Shown here piece by piece: positions 52,554 through 60,456 of a stretch of DNA of 64,000 bases. Within the stretch, counting starts at the first letter, position 1; each line of letters begins with the position of its first letter. Under the pieces are notes generated by a model. The model did no database searches and was not told the DNA's origin. It worked only from the letters and a program-made list of their open reading frames with translations. The translations under genes and the position numbers were made by a program. The DNA is from Brevibacterium sp. S111 (GTDB lineage Bacteria > Actinomycetota > Actinomycetes > Actinomycetales > Brevibacteriaceae): assembly GCF_004745075.1 (NCBI RefSeq), contig NZ_RHFH01000009.1, positions 62,001 through 126,000 on the forward strand, in the 5' to 3' direction.

Positions 52554-52603
52554 GTCGAATCGCCTCCTTTGACGACTGACGGTCCCCTCATTTTAGCACT
52601 CGT

Positions 52604-52664
52604 TTGCCTCTGATGGCAGGGTCGGTTATAATCACGAAACTTTTGCCGAGCGCGGGGTTTCGTG
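52604..52664 (+). promoter_or_regulatory. Plus-strand promoter-like element with hairpin, antisense side of murI
   Basis: TTGCCT (52604-52609), a 17-bp spacer and TATAAT (52627-52632) form a good sigma-A-type promoter pointing right. CACGAAAC (52633-52640) and GTTTCGTG (52657-52664) form an 8-bp hairpin directly after it. No plus-strand gene follows; transcription would run antisense into the 3' end of murI. The hairpin could instead belong to murI termination on the other strand. Confidence 0.4.
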
Positions 52665-52705
52665 GGAGGGGCGTCGACGGCTCACCCTGAGAGGGGGTGG
52701 GGCGC

Positions 52706-53497
52706 TCAGCCCTCCTGCGACTCTCGGGCCAGCAGTCGTTTGCCGGCCGGGTAGGCCGCCAGTGAGGTGGGCAGGTTCACCCGGCGCCCGGAAGCGAAGG
52801 TGGCGAGCACGCGTCCGGTGCCCGGCTGTTCCTCGCCGATTCCCGCGGGTTCGAGGCCGATGCGGCGCAGTGTCTGTTTGGCCACCGGCATCGGGGAGTC
52901 GAAGACGGTGAGGGCGCCCGCGCGGGCGGCCATGATGCGGTCAGCGACGAGTCCGTAATGGGTACAGCCGAGCACCACGGTCTCCATTCCCGGCCCCATT
53001 TGGGTGAAGGCATCCTCGATGGCGGTGTCGATCTTCTCCAGGTCGGCGGCGTTGATCGCCTCGGCCAATCCCGGGCAGGCGACCTTAGCCACGTGCAGGT
53101 CGGCGGCGAAGGAGTCTATGAGGTTCTGTTGGTAGTCGCTGCCGGTGGTCGCCGGGGTCGCCCAGATCGCGAAGTCCTGTCCCGTGCCGGCGGCCATCTT
53201 CACCGCGGGGACGGTGCCGATGACGGGAATGCGCGGTTCATAGCGGGCGCGCACGGCCTCGAGTGCCTGCACCGAGGCGGTGTTGCAGGCGATGACGATG
53301 GCATCGGGTTCCCATTCGGCGAGCACCCCGGCCGAATGCAGGGCCCGCTGTTCGAGGGTCTCCGTGCTCAGGCTGCCGTAGGGAGAGAAGTCCGGATCCA
53401 TGGCCAGGACGAGGTCCGCGTCGGGAGCGAGGTGGAAGAGTGCATCGGCGGTGCCGAGGAGTCCGAGTCCGGAATCGAGCAGACCGATGCGCGTCAT
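52706..53497 (-). CDS. murI: Glutamate racemase
   Basis: A 263-residue cofactor-independent racemase that makes D-glutamate for peptidoglycan. The two catalytic cysteines are in IACNTASVQALEAVR and LGCTHYGLVADRI, and the N-terminus has the GLLDSGLG motif. ATG 53497 (MTRIGLLDSG) overlaps the stop of the upstream HAD gene by 4 bp, so they are translationally coupled. A longer upstream frame is only the shadow of that gene. The gene pairing is unusual, as murI is more often near rph or nucleotide genes in actinobacteria. Confidence 0.92.
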   Translation of the reverse strand: MTRIGLLDSGLGLLGTADALFHLAPDADLVLAMDPDFSPYGSLSTETLEQRALHSAGVLAEWEPDAIVIACNTASVQALEAVRARYEPRIPVIGTVPAVKMAAGTGQDFAIWATPATTGSDYQQNLIDSFAADLHVAKVACPGLAEAINAADLEKIDTAIEDAFTQMGPGMETVVLGCTHYGLVADRIMAARAGALTVFDSPMPVAKQTLRRIGLEPAGIGEEQPGTGRVLATFASGRRVNLPTSLAAYPAGKRLLARESQEG

Positions 53498-54069
53498 GAA
53501 GCGTCCTTCGGGTAGGCGAACTCCCGGATCTCTTTGAGGTGGGCCTTCGTCAGGCCGTGGGCGAAGTGCGGGGCGATGAGTTTGAGTCGGTTCGTCGAAT
53601 ACCGGCTGAGGAAGTATTCGCGCGTGACCGGCCAGGCCAGGTCGTCGTCGATCCAGATCGCGCGGCCGTGTTCGTGCGTGGACAGCCAGTCCTCCATGGC
53701 GCGGGCCTTCCACCACTGCTGCGGATCGTGAGCGAAACGGTTATGGGTCTCATCGGGCATTTCGATGACGTCGAAGGAGTTGCGCAGACCGAATTTCGGT
53801 TCGAGTTCGGACTTGCACCGCTTTGACCAGGTCGAGAGCCAGACGACGTCGACGTCATGGGTTTCGACGATGCGATCGAAGAATTCGACGACGGCCGTTC
53901 GGTAGTGGAGCTCGTAGTTCCACGCCCGCAGCTTCTTCCGGCCTTCGGTCATGATGCGCAGTTTGGGCACCGGATAGGAGTTGAGGACGCCGTCGACGTC
54001 GAGGAAGACGGTGACATGGCGTGCTCGCCGGCGAGCCGAGACCGGCGACGGGGATGCGGCAGCCATCAT
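53494..54069 (-). CDS. HAD-family hydrolase-like protein (HAD_SAK type)
   Basis: A 191-residue protein of the HAD superfamily with motif I VFLDVDGVLNSYP near residue 20, a WLSTWSKRCK motif-II-type region and acidic motif IAIWIDDDLAW. These are the features of the HAD domain found in Swiss-Army-Knife RNA-repair proteins, here standing alone without a ligase. A phosphatase role on nucleic acid ends is possible but speculative. AGGAAGGA lies next to the start; ATG 54069 and 54066 are both possible. It overlaps murI by 4 bp and lies divergent from the AraC gene. Confidence 0.78.
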   Translation of the reverse strand: MMAAASPSPVSARRRARHVTVFLDVDGVLNSYPVPKLRIMTEGRKKLRAWNYELHYRTAVVEFFDRIVETHDVDVVWLSTWSKRCKSELEPKFGLRNSFDVIEMPDETHNRFAHDPQQWWKARAMEDWLSTHEHGRAIWIDDDLAWPVTREYFLSRYSTNRLKLIAPHFAHGLTKAHLKEIREFAYPKDAS

Positions 54070-54196
54070 TCCTTCCTGTTCGCTTCGCCGTCCGGCCGGA
54101 CGCGAGACGAGCGCGCTATTCTGGGGGCAGACCGCTTCCGCCCGCACCAGATTTCGTCTCCGAGTTTACCGCCGACCGCCGAGGAGAGCCGAGTCC

Positions 54197-54922
54197 GTGT
54201 ACCGACAGACCCACATCCCCCGCTTGCAGGCGAGCCTGTGGGTCTCGATCGGGCAGACGCCGGGGGAGTCGCTCATCGTCCCCGACGGATGCATGGACCT
54301 CATCCGCATCGGACCGACGATCATCATCGCCGGCGCCGATTCGACCGCTCGCGGCTTCGCCGGCACCCCAGAACCCGTGATCGGACTCCGCTTCGGTCCG
54401 GGTGTGCTTCCCCAACTGCTGGCCACCTCGGCGGCGGAGCTGGCCGATCGCGTCACCCCGCTCGAGGCAGTCGTCGCCCCGGGCATCGTCGCCGCCGCCC
54501 AAGCACGCGCGGCTGGGATCGACGAGCCGGGTTCGCCACGACGGCGGGCGGGGGAGGCCGCAGCTGAGCCGATGAGTGCGCACGCCCGTGAGCTGCTCGC
54601 GATCGCGACGGTCCTGACAGACCGCACCGTCTTCGACCGGCGCCCCATGGATATGGCCGGCCTCCTCGGTGCCGGGATGGCCTCACCGGCAAGGACCGTC
54701 GCCGAGGTGGCCGCGGACTTCGCGTACTCGCCCCGACAGCTGCGCAGGCTCTCAGCGGAGTGGTTCGGGTACGGGCCGAAGCATCTGACGAAGGTCCTGC
54801 GCTGGCAGGCGGCTCGCGCATTCCTCACTGCCGGCCACACCCGCACCGCGGCTGCGGCGCGCGCCGGCTACGCGGATGCGGCGCACCTGTGGCGCGATGA
54901 GCGCTCCCTGCTCGGGCGGTGA
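54197..54922 (+). CDS. AraC-family transcriptional regulator with DUF6597-like N-terminus
   Basis: A 241-residue regulator. The N-terminal part matches the DUF6597-like sensor (SLIVPDGCMDLIRIGP, VIGLRFGPGVLPQLLATSA). The C-terminal 90 residues are the AraC double HTH (VAADFAYSPRQLRRLSAEWFGYGPKHLTKVLRWQAA, AAARAGYADAAHLWRDERSL). GTG 54197 was chosen, with GGAGAG about 7 bases upstream; the frame extends further but lacks support. Proteins of this type often control adjacent VOC or methylation-repair genes; here a VOC gene converges 14 bp away. Confidence 0.85.
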   Translation: MYRQTHIPRLQASLWVSIGQTPGESLIVPDGCMDLIRIGPTIIIAGADSTARGFAGTPEPVIGLRFGPGVLPQLLATSAAELADRVTPLEAVVAPGIVAAAQARAAGIDEPGSPRRRAGEAAAEPMSAHARELLAIATVLTDRTVFDRRPMDMAGLLGAGMASPARTVAEVAADFAYSPRQLRRLSAEWFGYGPKHLTKVLRWQAARAFLTAGHTRTAAAARAGYADAAHLWRDERSLLGR

Positions 54923-54936
54923 CGGGGCCGGCGCGC

Positions 54937-55335
54937 CTACCCGAGACTCGCGAAGAGGTCGACCTTGTTGCCGTCGGGGTCGGAGACCACGGCATAGCGC
55001 TGTCCCCAGAAGGCGTCCCAGGGTTCGTGGACGACCCCGGCCACGGCGGGCCCCGCCGCTTCGCCGGTGAGTTCGGCGAAGGTCGCGTCGACAGCCTCGG
55101 GCGTGGAGCAGTCGAAGGCCAGGGACATCTTGTGGCCGCCGGTCGGCCACGTCCAGTCGGGGTCGATGCTGTGCATGACCGCCTCGGTGTCGAGGAGGAT
55201 GCGGAGGCTGCCCGAGGAGAATTCGGTGTGTGGCGCCTCCGGACCGCCGTCGGTGAGCTCGAGTCCGAGCGCGGAGTAGAAGGTGACAGCTGTGGGCATA
55301 TCGGCAGTGATGATTGAGATCGCGTCGAGTTTCAT
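54937..55335 (-). CDS. VOC-family (glyoxalase/dioxygenase-fold) protein
   Basis: A 132-residue vicinal-oxygen-chelate protein with one beta-alpha-beta-beta-beta duplication (AISIITADMPTAVTFYSALGLEL, GHKMSLAFDC, WDAFWGQRYAVVSDPDGNKVDLFA). The C-terminal motif DPDGNKVDLFA is typical. Substrate is unknown; such single-domain proteins include antibiotic-binding and glyoxalase-like members. It converges with the AraC regulator, a pairing seen in other actinobacteria. Confidence 0.88.
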   Translation of the reverse strand: MKLDAISIITADMPTAVTFYSALGLELTDGGPEAPHTEFSSGSLRILLDTEAVMHSIDPDWTWPTGGHKMSLAFDCSTPEAVDATFAELTGEAAGPAVAGVVHEPWDAFWGQRYAVVSDPDGNKVDLFASLG

Positions 55336-55477
55336 GCCTTCAGGCTATGCGGGAGCGCGGCTGGTGAGCATGAACAGATCGGCCATGTTCGCACCATCAC
55401 GGTCCGTGTGGGCTCGAAGCGCCCGGGCAGTCTCGGTGAACCTCGGGCGAGCGGAGCAGTCGCCGCTGCGGCGAGGC

Positions 55478-55873
55478 TCAGTCCTGCAGGTACTCCCCGA
55501 ACACGGCGCGCAGATCGGACGTCAGCGGGGTCGGTTCGGAGGTGTCCCGGTCGATGTGGACGAGCACGCAGTCATGGTCGAAGACCTGACGTCCATCCTG
55601 GTCTCCCCGGGTGTTGACGGTGAACGAGGAGTTTCCGAGCTTCTTCACCGTCACGGTCATCGTCAGCTTCGGTCCGTACATGACGGGCACGAGGTAATCG
55701 ATGGACTGGTGGGCCACGAGCAGACCCCCGCCGGTGATGTGACCGGCCCGGATCCCATGCATCCACCGCACACGGCACTCTTCGACGATGGTGATCAGCC
55801 GTGCGTTATTCACGTGCCCGAGCATGTCCTGATCCGACCAGCGGACCTCGGGCGAGTATTCGAATGTCTTCAC
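55478..55873 (-). CDS. Hotdog-fold acyl-CoA thioesterase
   Basis: A protein of about 131 residues of the 4HBT family. The catalytic-type motif VRWSDQDMLGHVNNARL is near the N-terminus, with Asp and His in the usual position, followed by GGGLLVAHQSIDYLVPV. It hydrolyses acyl-CoA thioesters in known relatives. GTG 55873 was chosen because GGAGG lies 5-6 bases upstream; ATG 55885 and ATG 55939 are possible. It lies upstream of the VOC gene and downstream of the ETF genes on the same strand. Confidence 0.85.
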   Translation of the reverse strand: MKTFEYSPEVRWSDQDMLGHVNNARLITIVEECRVRWMHGIRAGHITGGGLLVAHQSIDYLVPVMYGPKLTMTVTVKKLGNSSFTVNTRGDQDGRQVFDHDCVLVHIDRDTSEPTPLTSDLRAVFGEYLQD

Positions 55874-56011
55874 GCATGCCTCCATGTCCGCTGCGGCAGC
55901 CGTGAGCGCAGCGGTGCTCGAACTGAACGATCGTTCCACAGTTAATCAGGAGAGAGTTCCGAATGGGAAATCCCGCCTGGCCCGTGACGGCCCACATGGA
56001 GGAAGCGAGCC

Positions 56012-57028
56012 TCAGCCTCGGCGGTTGCGGATCTCCTCGTTGACGGCGCCGACGACCTCATGGAGATCGCCGATGATCGCGTAGTCCGCGCGCTGGACCA
56101 TGGTCGCCTCTTCGTCGGTGTTGATCGCAATGAGGGTCTTCGCGCCCTCGATCCCGGCCATGTGCTGGATGGCCCCGGAGATCCCGCAGGCGATGTAGAC
56201 ATCGGGTGAGATCCGGCTGCCGGTCTGCCCGACCTGCTCGGCGTGCGGCCGCCAGCCGAGCCCCGTGACCACCCGTGAGACGCCCAGAGCTCCGTCGAGG
56301 TGGTCGACGAGTTCGAGGACCTCGACGAAACCGTTCTCCGAACCGACCCCGCGTCCGGCACCGACCACGGCCCGTGCCTGAGTCAGTCCGGAGGTGTCGT
56401 CGGCGGCCTCGGCCTCGGTCCGTGTCGCTCGGGTGCGCAGGTCCTCCTCGGTGACCTCGAGCTCGTAGTCGTAGATCTGCGGTGTCGTCGGCGCGGTCTC
56501 CTCGGGAGAGCAGGCGTGACCGGCGACCGTGAGGACCTGCAGGTCGCCGTCGAGCCGGAGCCGTTCGAACGCCGTCCCGCCGTAGACCTGCCGCAGCAGC
56601 CCCTCCTCGTCGACGGCGATGACATTCGCCGCCATCCGCTCACCGGTGCGCACCGCGACGTGGGCCATGAGCTCCATTCCTCGAGGTGTTCCCGAAGCCA
56701 GCAGTGTGCCGGACTCAGGGGCGATGTCGACGATGGCCTGCGCCCAGGCCGCCGCCGAGTACTCCTCGAGATCGGGATGCTGGAGGTGGTGGATGACGCT
56801 CACCCCCAGCCGCCCCAGCTCGTCGACGGCGGCGTCGCTGAGCGGCCCCACCACCACCCCTTCAGGACTACCCGACGGCGTCCCAGATACCTCGCGCGAG
56901 GTTGCTGCGCCGCCGTCGGGTAGCAAGGAGGTGAGGGTGGCGGCGTGGATGCGGGCGAAGGTGACCGCCTCGGCGGAAGTCAGCTGCACCGCACCGGTCT
57001 CATCTGTTTCGACGAATACGAGAGTCAT
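56012..57028 (-). CDS. etfA: Electron transfer flavoprotein, alpha subunit
   Basis: A 338-residue ETF alpha subunit. The C-terminal FAD-binding signature is visible (VVTGLGWRPHAEQVGQTGSRI, PDVYIACGISGAIQHMAGI, KTLIAINTDEEA). It pairs with EtfB to carry electrons from FAD dehydrogenases to the quinone pool. The ATG at 57028 shares one base with the EtfB stop (TGATG), so the two are coupled. A Ser/Gly/Pro-rich insert lies near residues 38-58. Order and context point to dimethylglycine/sarcosine dehydrogenase, encoded just upstream, as a donor. Confidence 0.93.
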   Translation of the reverse strand: MTLVFVETDETGAVQLTSAEAVTFARIHAATLTSLLPDGGAATSREVSGTPSGSPEGVVVGPLSDAAVDELGRLGVSVIHHLQHPDLEEYSAAAWAQAIVDIAPESGTLLASGTPRGMELMAHVAVRTGERMAANVIAVDEEGLLRQVYGGTAFERLRLDGDLQVLTVAGHACSPEETAPTTPQIYDYELEVTEEDLRTRATRTEAEAADDTSGLTQARAVVGAGRGVGSENGFVEVLELVDHLDGALGVSRVVTGLGWRPHAEQVGQTGSRISPDVYIACGISGAIQHMAGIEGAKTLIAINTDEEATMVQRADYAIIGDLHEVVGAVNEEIRNRRG

Positions 57029-57813
57029 CACCGAAGCACCCCGATCTCTTCCAGAACATCGACCAAGGCGGGTGCCGCATCGGGGCCCTCGCCGAGGATG
57101 GTCACCGCACTCGTCTTCTCCGGCGGCAGCTCGAGCCTCATCCGTGGATTGCCCGCTCCGGGATCGGGTGCGTCGTATTCGGCGATGGGCGCCTTCTTCG
57201 CCTTCATCCGCCCGGTGATCGAGGGGTAGCGGGGGTCGACTCCGCCCTCCTGGACGGCGATGACGGCGGGCAGGTCGACGGAGAAGAGCTCGGCACCGGC
57301 CGGCCCGATCCCGCGGGCCTCGATCCCGCCCGAGGCGGCCGAGCCATCCGTGGGGCTCAGTGTCTGGATGCTCGTGAGCACCGGGTATTCGAGTTCGTAG
57401 GCGAGCCGGATCGGCACTTGGAAGTCGCCGGTGTCGGCAGCATCATTGCCCAGCAGCACGAGATCGAACTCCTGGCCCTGTTCGGCACGATCGCGGACGA
57501 CATCGGCGATGACCTGGGCGATGTCCTCGGGTCCGAAGGCATCGGGATCGGCCGTTTCGATGAGGATCCCGTCGTTCGCACCCACGGCTGCCGCCGCACG
57601 CAGCTGTTCGACCGCCTCGGCAGGGCCCAGGGTGAGCACGGTGACCTTGCCACCGGTGGCCGCGGCGGTCTGGATGGCGAGCTCGACGGCGCATTCCTCA
57701 TGGGAGGACATGGTGTGGCCGAGACCGGATTCGTCGATGCCGGTCTCCGCACCGTCAAGGGTGACCTGCCCGGCGATATCGGGGATGCGTTTGATGCACA
57801 CGAGGATGTTCAT
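57028..57813 (-). CDS. etfB: Electron transfer flavoprotein, beta subunit
   Basis: A 261-residue ETF beta subunit with the N-terminal MNILVCIKRIPD, the ECAVELAIQTAA helix and RLAYELEYPVLTSIQTL. It binds AMP and forms the ETF heterodimer with EtfA. ATG 57813 has AGGAGA upstream and lies two bases after the dehydrogenase stop, so the three genes are a tight operon. Confidence 0.93.
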   Translation of the reverse strand: MNILVCIKRIPDIAGQVTLDGAETGIDESGLGHTMSSHEECAVELAIQTAAATGGKVTVLTLGPAEAVEQLRAAAAVGANDGILIETADPDAFGPEDIAQVIADVVRDRAEQGQEFDLVLLGNDAADTGDFQVPIRLAYELEYPVLTSIQTLSPTDGSAASGGIEARGIGPAGAELFSVDLPAVIAVQEGGVDPRYPSITGRMKAKKAPIAEYDAPDPGAGNPRMRLELPPEKTSAVTILGEGPDAAPALVDVLEEIGVLR

Positions 57814-57815
57814 GG

Positions 57816-60329
57816 CTATCTCCTGATGCACTCGTTGTCGGGGTCGAACAGCGGCGTCGAATCGACCGCTGCCACGGTCACCGGGTAGAACTCCTCCATG
57901 TAGACGACCTGGAGACGGTTGCCCAGCACCGCCTCGGCGGGTGGGAGGAACGCCACGAGGACGTGCTTTCCGAGGCTCGGAGCCGAACCCGCCGAAGTGA
58001 CATAGGCCCGGCGGCCGTGACCGTCGACCAGCGGCTGGCCGTCCGCGGAGACGATGGGTTCGCCTCCGAGCATGTAGCGCTTCTCACCGCTTGAACTCGT
58101 GTGATCGTCGACGGTGAGTGAGCAGAGCACGGTTTGCGGGTCCTCCTCGCGGTGGCGCAGGTGGGCGGCCCTGCCGATGAAGTCCTGGGACTTGACCTTC
58201 GGCCTGCTCATACCGACTTCGACGACGGTGCGTTCGGAGTCGAGTTCGGCGCCGAAAGCCCGGTAGCCCTTCTCGATTCGGCCGGTCGTACTGTAGACGC
58301 CGAGACCGACGGGCACGAGCCCGTGCTGCCCACCGACTTCCATGAGCGCGTCCCAGAGCTTCAGCCCCGACTCCATCGGCACATAGAGCTCCCAGCCGAG
58401 GTCGCCGACATAGGAGATGCGGGAGGCGAGCACCTCGAGCGAACCGACCTCGATGGTTCGTGCGGTACCGAACCTGAAGCCCTCATGAGAGACATCGGCA
58501 GTGGTGAGCGCGCCGAGGATGTCGCGAGAACGTGGCCCCCACAGTCCGATCGTCGTCCACGAACTCGTGAGATCGGCGATCTGCGCGCCGGTCTCGGGCA
58601 GCCGGTCGGAGAACCACTTCACATCGACCATGCCGTGGGCGGCACCGGTGACGACGCGGAATCGGTCGTGGGCCAGGCGCATGATGGTCAGGTCCGAACG
58701 GAAGCCGCCGCCCTCATCGAGGATGGGGGTGTAGACGACGCGACCGACGGATACGTCCATCTGCGCCAAGGCGATGTGCTGGACCGCATCGAGAGCGGCG
58801 GGTCCGAAGACGTCGAAGATGACGAAGCTCGAGAGATCGACGAGGCCCGCGCGTTCACGCATGGCCAGGTGTTCGGCGTTGATGATCGGTGACCACCAGC
58901 GGGCGTCCCATTCGGCCGTGCGCTCCATGACGGCGTCACCGAACTCGTCGAGCAGCGGCGCATTCGATTCGAACCACTGCGGTCGCTCCCACCCGCCGGC
59001 TTCGAAGAAGACCGCTCCGAGGTCCTTCTCCCGCTGCCACATGGGCGAGCGGCGGATATTGCGGTCGGAGGCCCACTGTTCACCGGGGTGGACGATGCCG
59101 TAGGTCTTGTTGAACGCTTCCGAGGTCCGGGCCCGCACGTGTGCGCGGGTGCGCTGGTGGGAATGGAAGCGGGCGATGTCGGCGGCTTGGACGTCGATCT
59201 CCGGCAGCCCGGTCGTCATCCATTCGGCGACGGCCCGACCGACTCCCGGTCCTTCCTTGACCCAGACGGCAGCCGCCGACCACAGGCCCTTGACCTGGGG
59301 AGATTCGCCGAGGATCGCGGGACCGTCGGGAGTCAGCGAGAGCAGTCCGTTGATGGCATAGCGGATCTCGACCTCAGGGTTCGACAGCACCTCGGGCATG
59401 AGTTCGAGTGCCTGCTCGAGCTGCGGATCGAAGTCCTCGTCGGTGAAGGGCATCTCGGTGGGAGAGAGCTTCGCGGCCTCGATCGAGGGGATCTCATCGG
59501 GCTCGTGGAGGATCGCGCGGTGGGCGTAGGAGCCGATCTCCATGTCCGAGCCGTGCTGACGTTCGTAGCAGAAGGTGTCCATGTCGCGCACGATCGGGAA
59601 GGTGATCTCGCCGGAGGTCTCGGCCAGCTGCGGCACCGGGCCGACACTGATCATCTGGTGCACTGCGGGCGTGAGGGGGATAGCGGCGCCGGCCATGGCC
59701 GCGATGCGCGGACTCCACACACCGCAGGCGACGAGGACGCGGTTCGTCTCGATGGCGCCCTTCGACGTGTGCACGCGGACGATCTGACCGTCCTCGACTT
59801 CGATATCGGTCACCTCGGTGTTGGGCGAGACAGTCAGGGCACCCTTGGCCTGTGCGGATTCTCGCATCATCGTCCCGGCACGCACGGAGTCGACGACTCC
59901 GACCGTCGGCGTCCAGAAGGCGCCGACGATGACATCGGGGTCGAGGAACGGCACCTTCTGAGCGACCTCGGCGGGGCTGACCAGCTCGGATTCGATTCCC
60001 CACGCTCGCGCCGAGGCCATGCGCCGTCGCAGTTCCTGCATGCGCTCTTCGGTGCGGGCGACCTCGAAGCCGCCGGACTCGGTGAAGACGCCGAGCTCCT
60101 TGTACTGGCGCATGCTGTCGAGGGTGAGGTCGGTGATCTCCCGAGAATGGTCGACGGGAAAGATGAAGTTCGAGGCATGCCCGGTCGATCCGCCGGGATT
60201 CGGCAAGGGACCCTTGTCGACCTGGACGATGTCGGTCCAGCCGAGTTCGGCGAGATGATGGACGAGACTGTTGCCGACGATGCCGGCTCCGACAACGACG
60301 ACGCTGGCTTGGGCGGGGACGGAAGCCAT
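57816..60329 (-). CDS. FAD-dependent dimethylglycine/sarcosine dehydrogenase with aminomethyltransferase domain
   Basis: An 837-residue enzyme. The N-terminal DAO domain has the FAD motif VVVVGAGIVGNSLVHHL and GGSTGHASNF, where the His is the usual site of covalent FAD attachment in this family. A FAO_M-type connector (about 370-430) and a GCV_T tetrahydrofolate domain with its C-terminal barrel follow (LVDLSSFVIFDVFGPAALDAV, DLGWELYVPMESGLKLWDAL). This layout fits demethylation of dimethylglycine or sarcosine, passing one-carbon units to folate and electrons to ETF. It is the first gene of the etfBA operon. Betaine carriers elsewhere in the window fit the pathway. AGAGAGGAG precedes the ATG. 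Confidence 0.9.
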   Translation of the reverse strand: MASVPAQASVVVVGAGIVGNSLVHHLAELGWTDIVQVDKGPLPNPGGSTGHASNFIFPVDHSREITDLTLDSMRQYKELGVFTESGGFEVARTEERMQELRRRMASARAWGIESELVSPAEVAQKVPFLDPDVIVGAFWTPTVGVVDSVRAGTMMRESAQAKGALTVSPNTEVTDIEVEDGQIVRVHTSKGAIETNRVLVACGVWSPRIAAMAGAAIPLTPAVHQMISVGPVPQLAETSGEITFPIVRDMDTFCYERQHGSDMEIGSYAHRAILHEPDEIPSIEAAKLSPTEMPFTDEDFDPQLEQALELMPEVLSNPEVEIRYAINGLLSLTPDGPAILGESPQVKGLWSAAAVWVKEGPGVGRAVAEWMTTGLPEIDVQAADIARFHSHQRTRAHVRARTSEAFNKTYGIVHPGEQWASDRNIRRSPMWQREKDLGAVFFEAGGWERPQWFESNAPLLDEFGDAVMERTAEWDARWWSPIINAEHLAMRERAGLVDLSSFVIFDVFGPAALDAVQHIALAQMDVSVGRVVYTPILDEGGGFRSDLTIMRLAHDRFRVVTGAAHGMVDVKWFSDRLPETGAQIADLTSSWTTIGLWGPRSRDILGALTTADVSHEGFRFGTARTIEVGSLEVLASRISYVGDLGWELYVPMESGLKLWDALMEVGGQHGLVPVGLGVYSTTGRIEKGYRAFGAELDSERTVVEVGMSRPKVKSQDFIGRAAHLRHREEDPQTVLCSLTVDDHTSSSGEKRYMLGGEPIVSADGQPLVDGHGRRAYVTSAGSAPSLGKHVLVAFLPPAEAVLGNRLQVVYMEEFYPVTVAAVDSTPLFDPDNECIRR

Positions 60330-60456
60330 GGGCTGGCTCCTCTCTGAAGGCTACTCTGCCTTCACCTGCGATGTTGCGAACTGTGCAACTTGATGCGCTA
60401 TGTGGAACTTCGTACCCTGATCGTCCCCCTGCCGAGACGAGCCTGTCAAGGGGTCG

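Noticed and set aside
52593-52601. TTAGCACTC, identical to one half of a CIRCE (HrcA) element
   Set aside because: The second half-site expected after a 9-bp spacer (GAGTGCTAA) is absent; the forward sequence there is TGATGGCAG.
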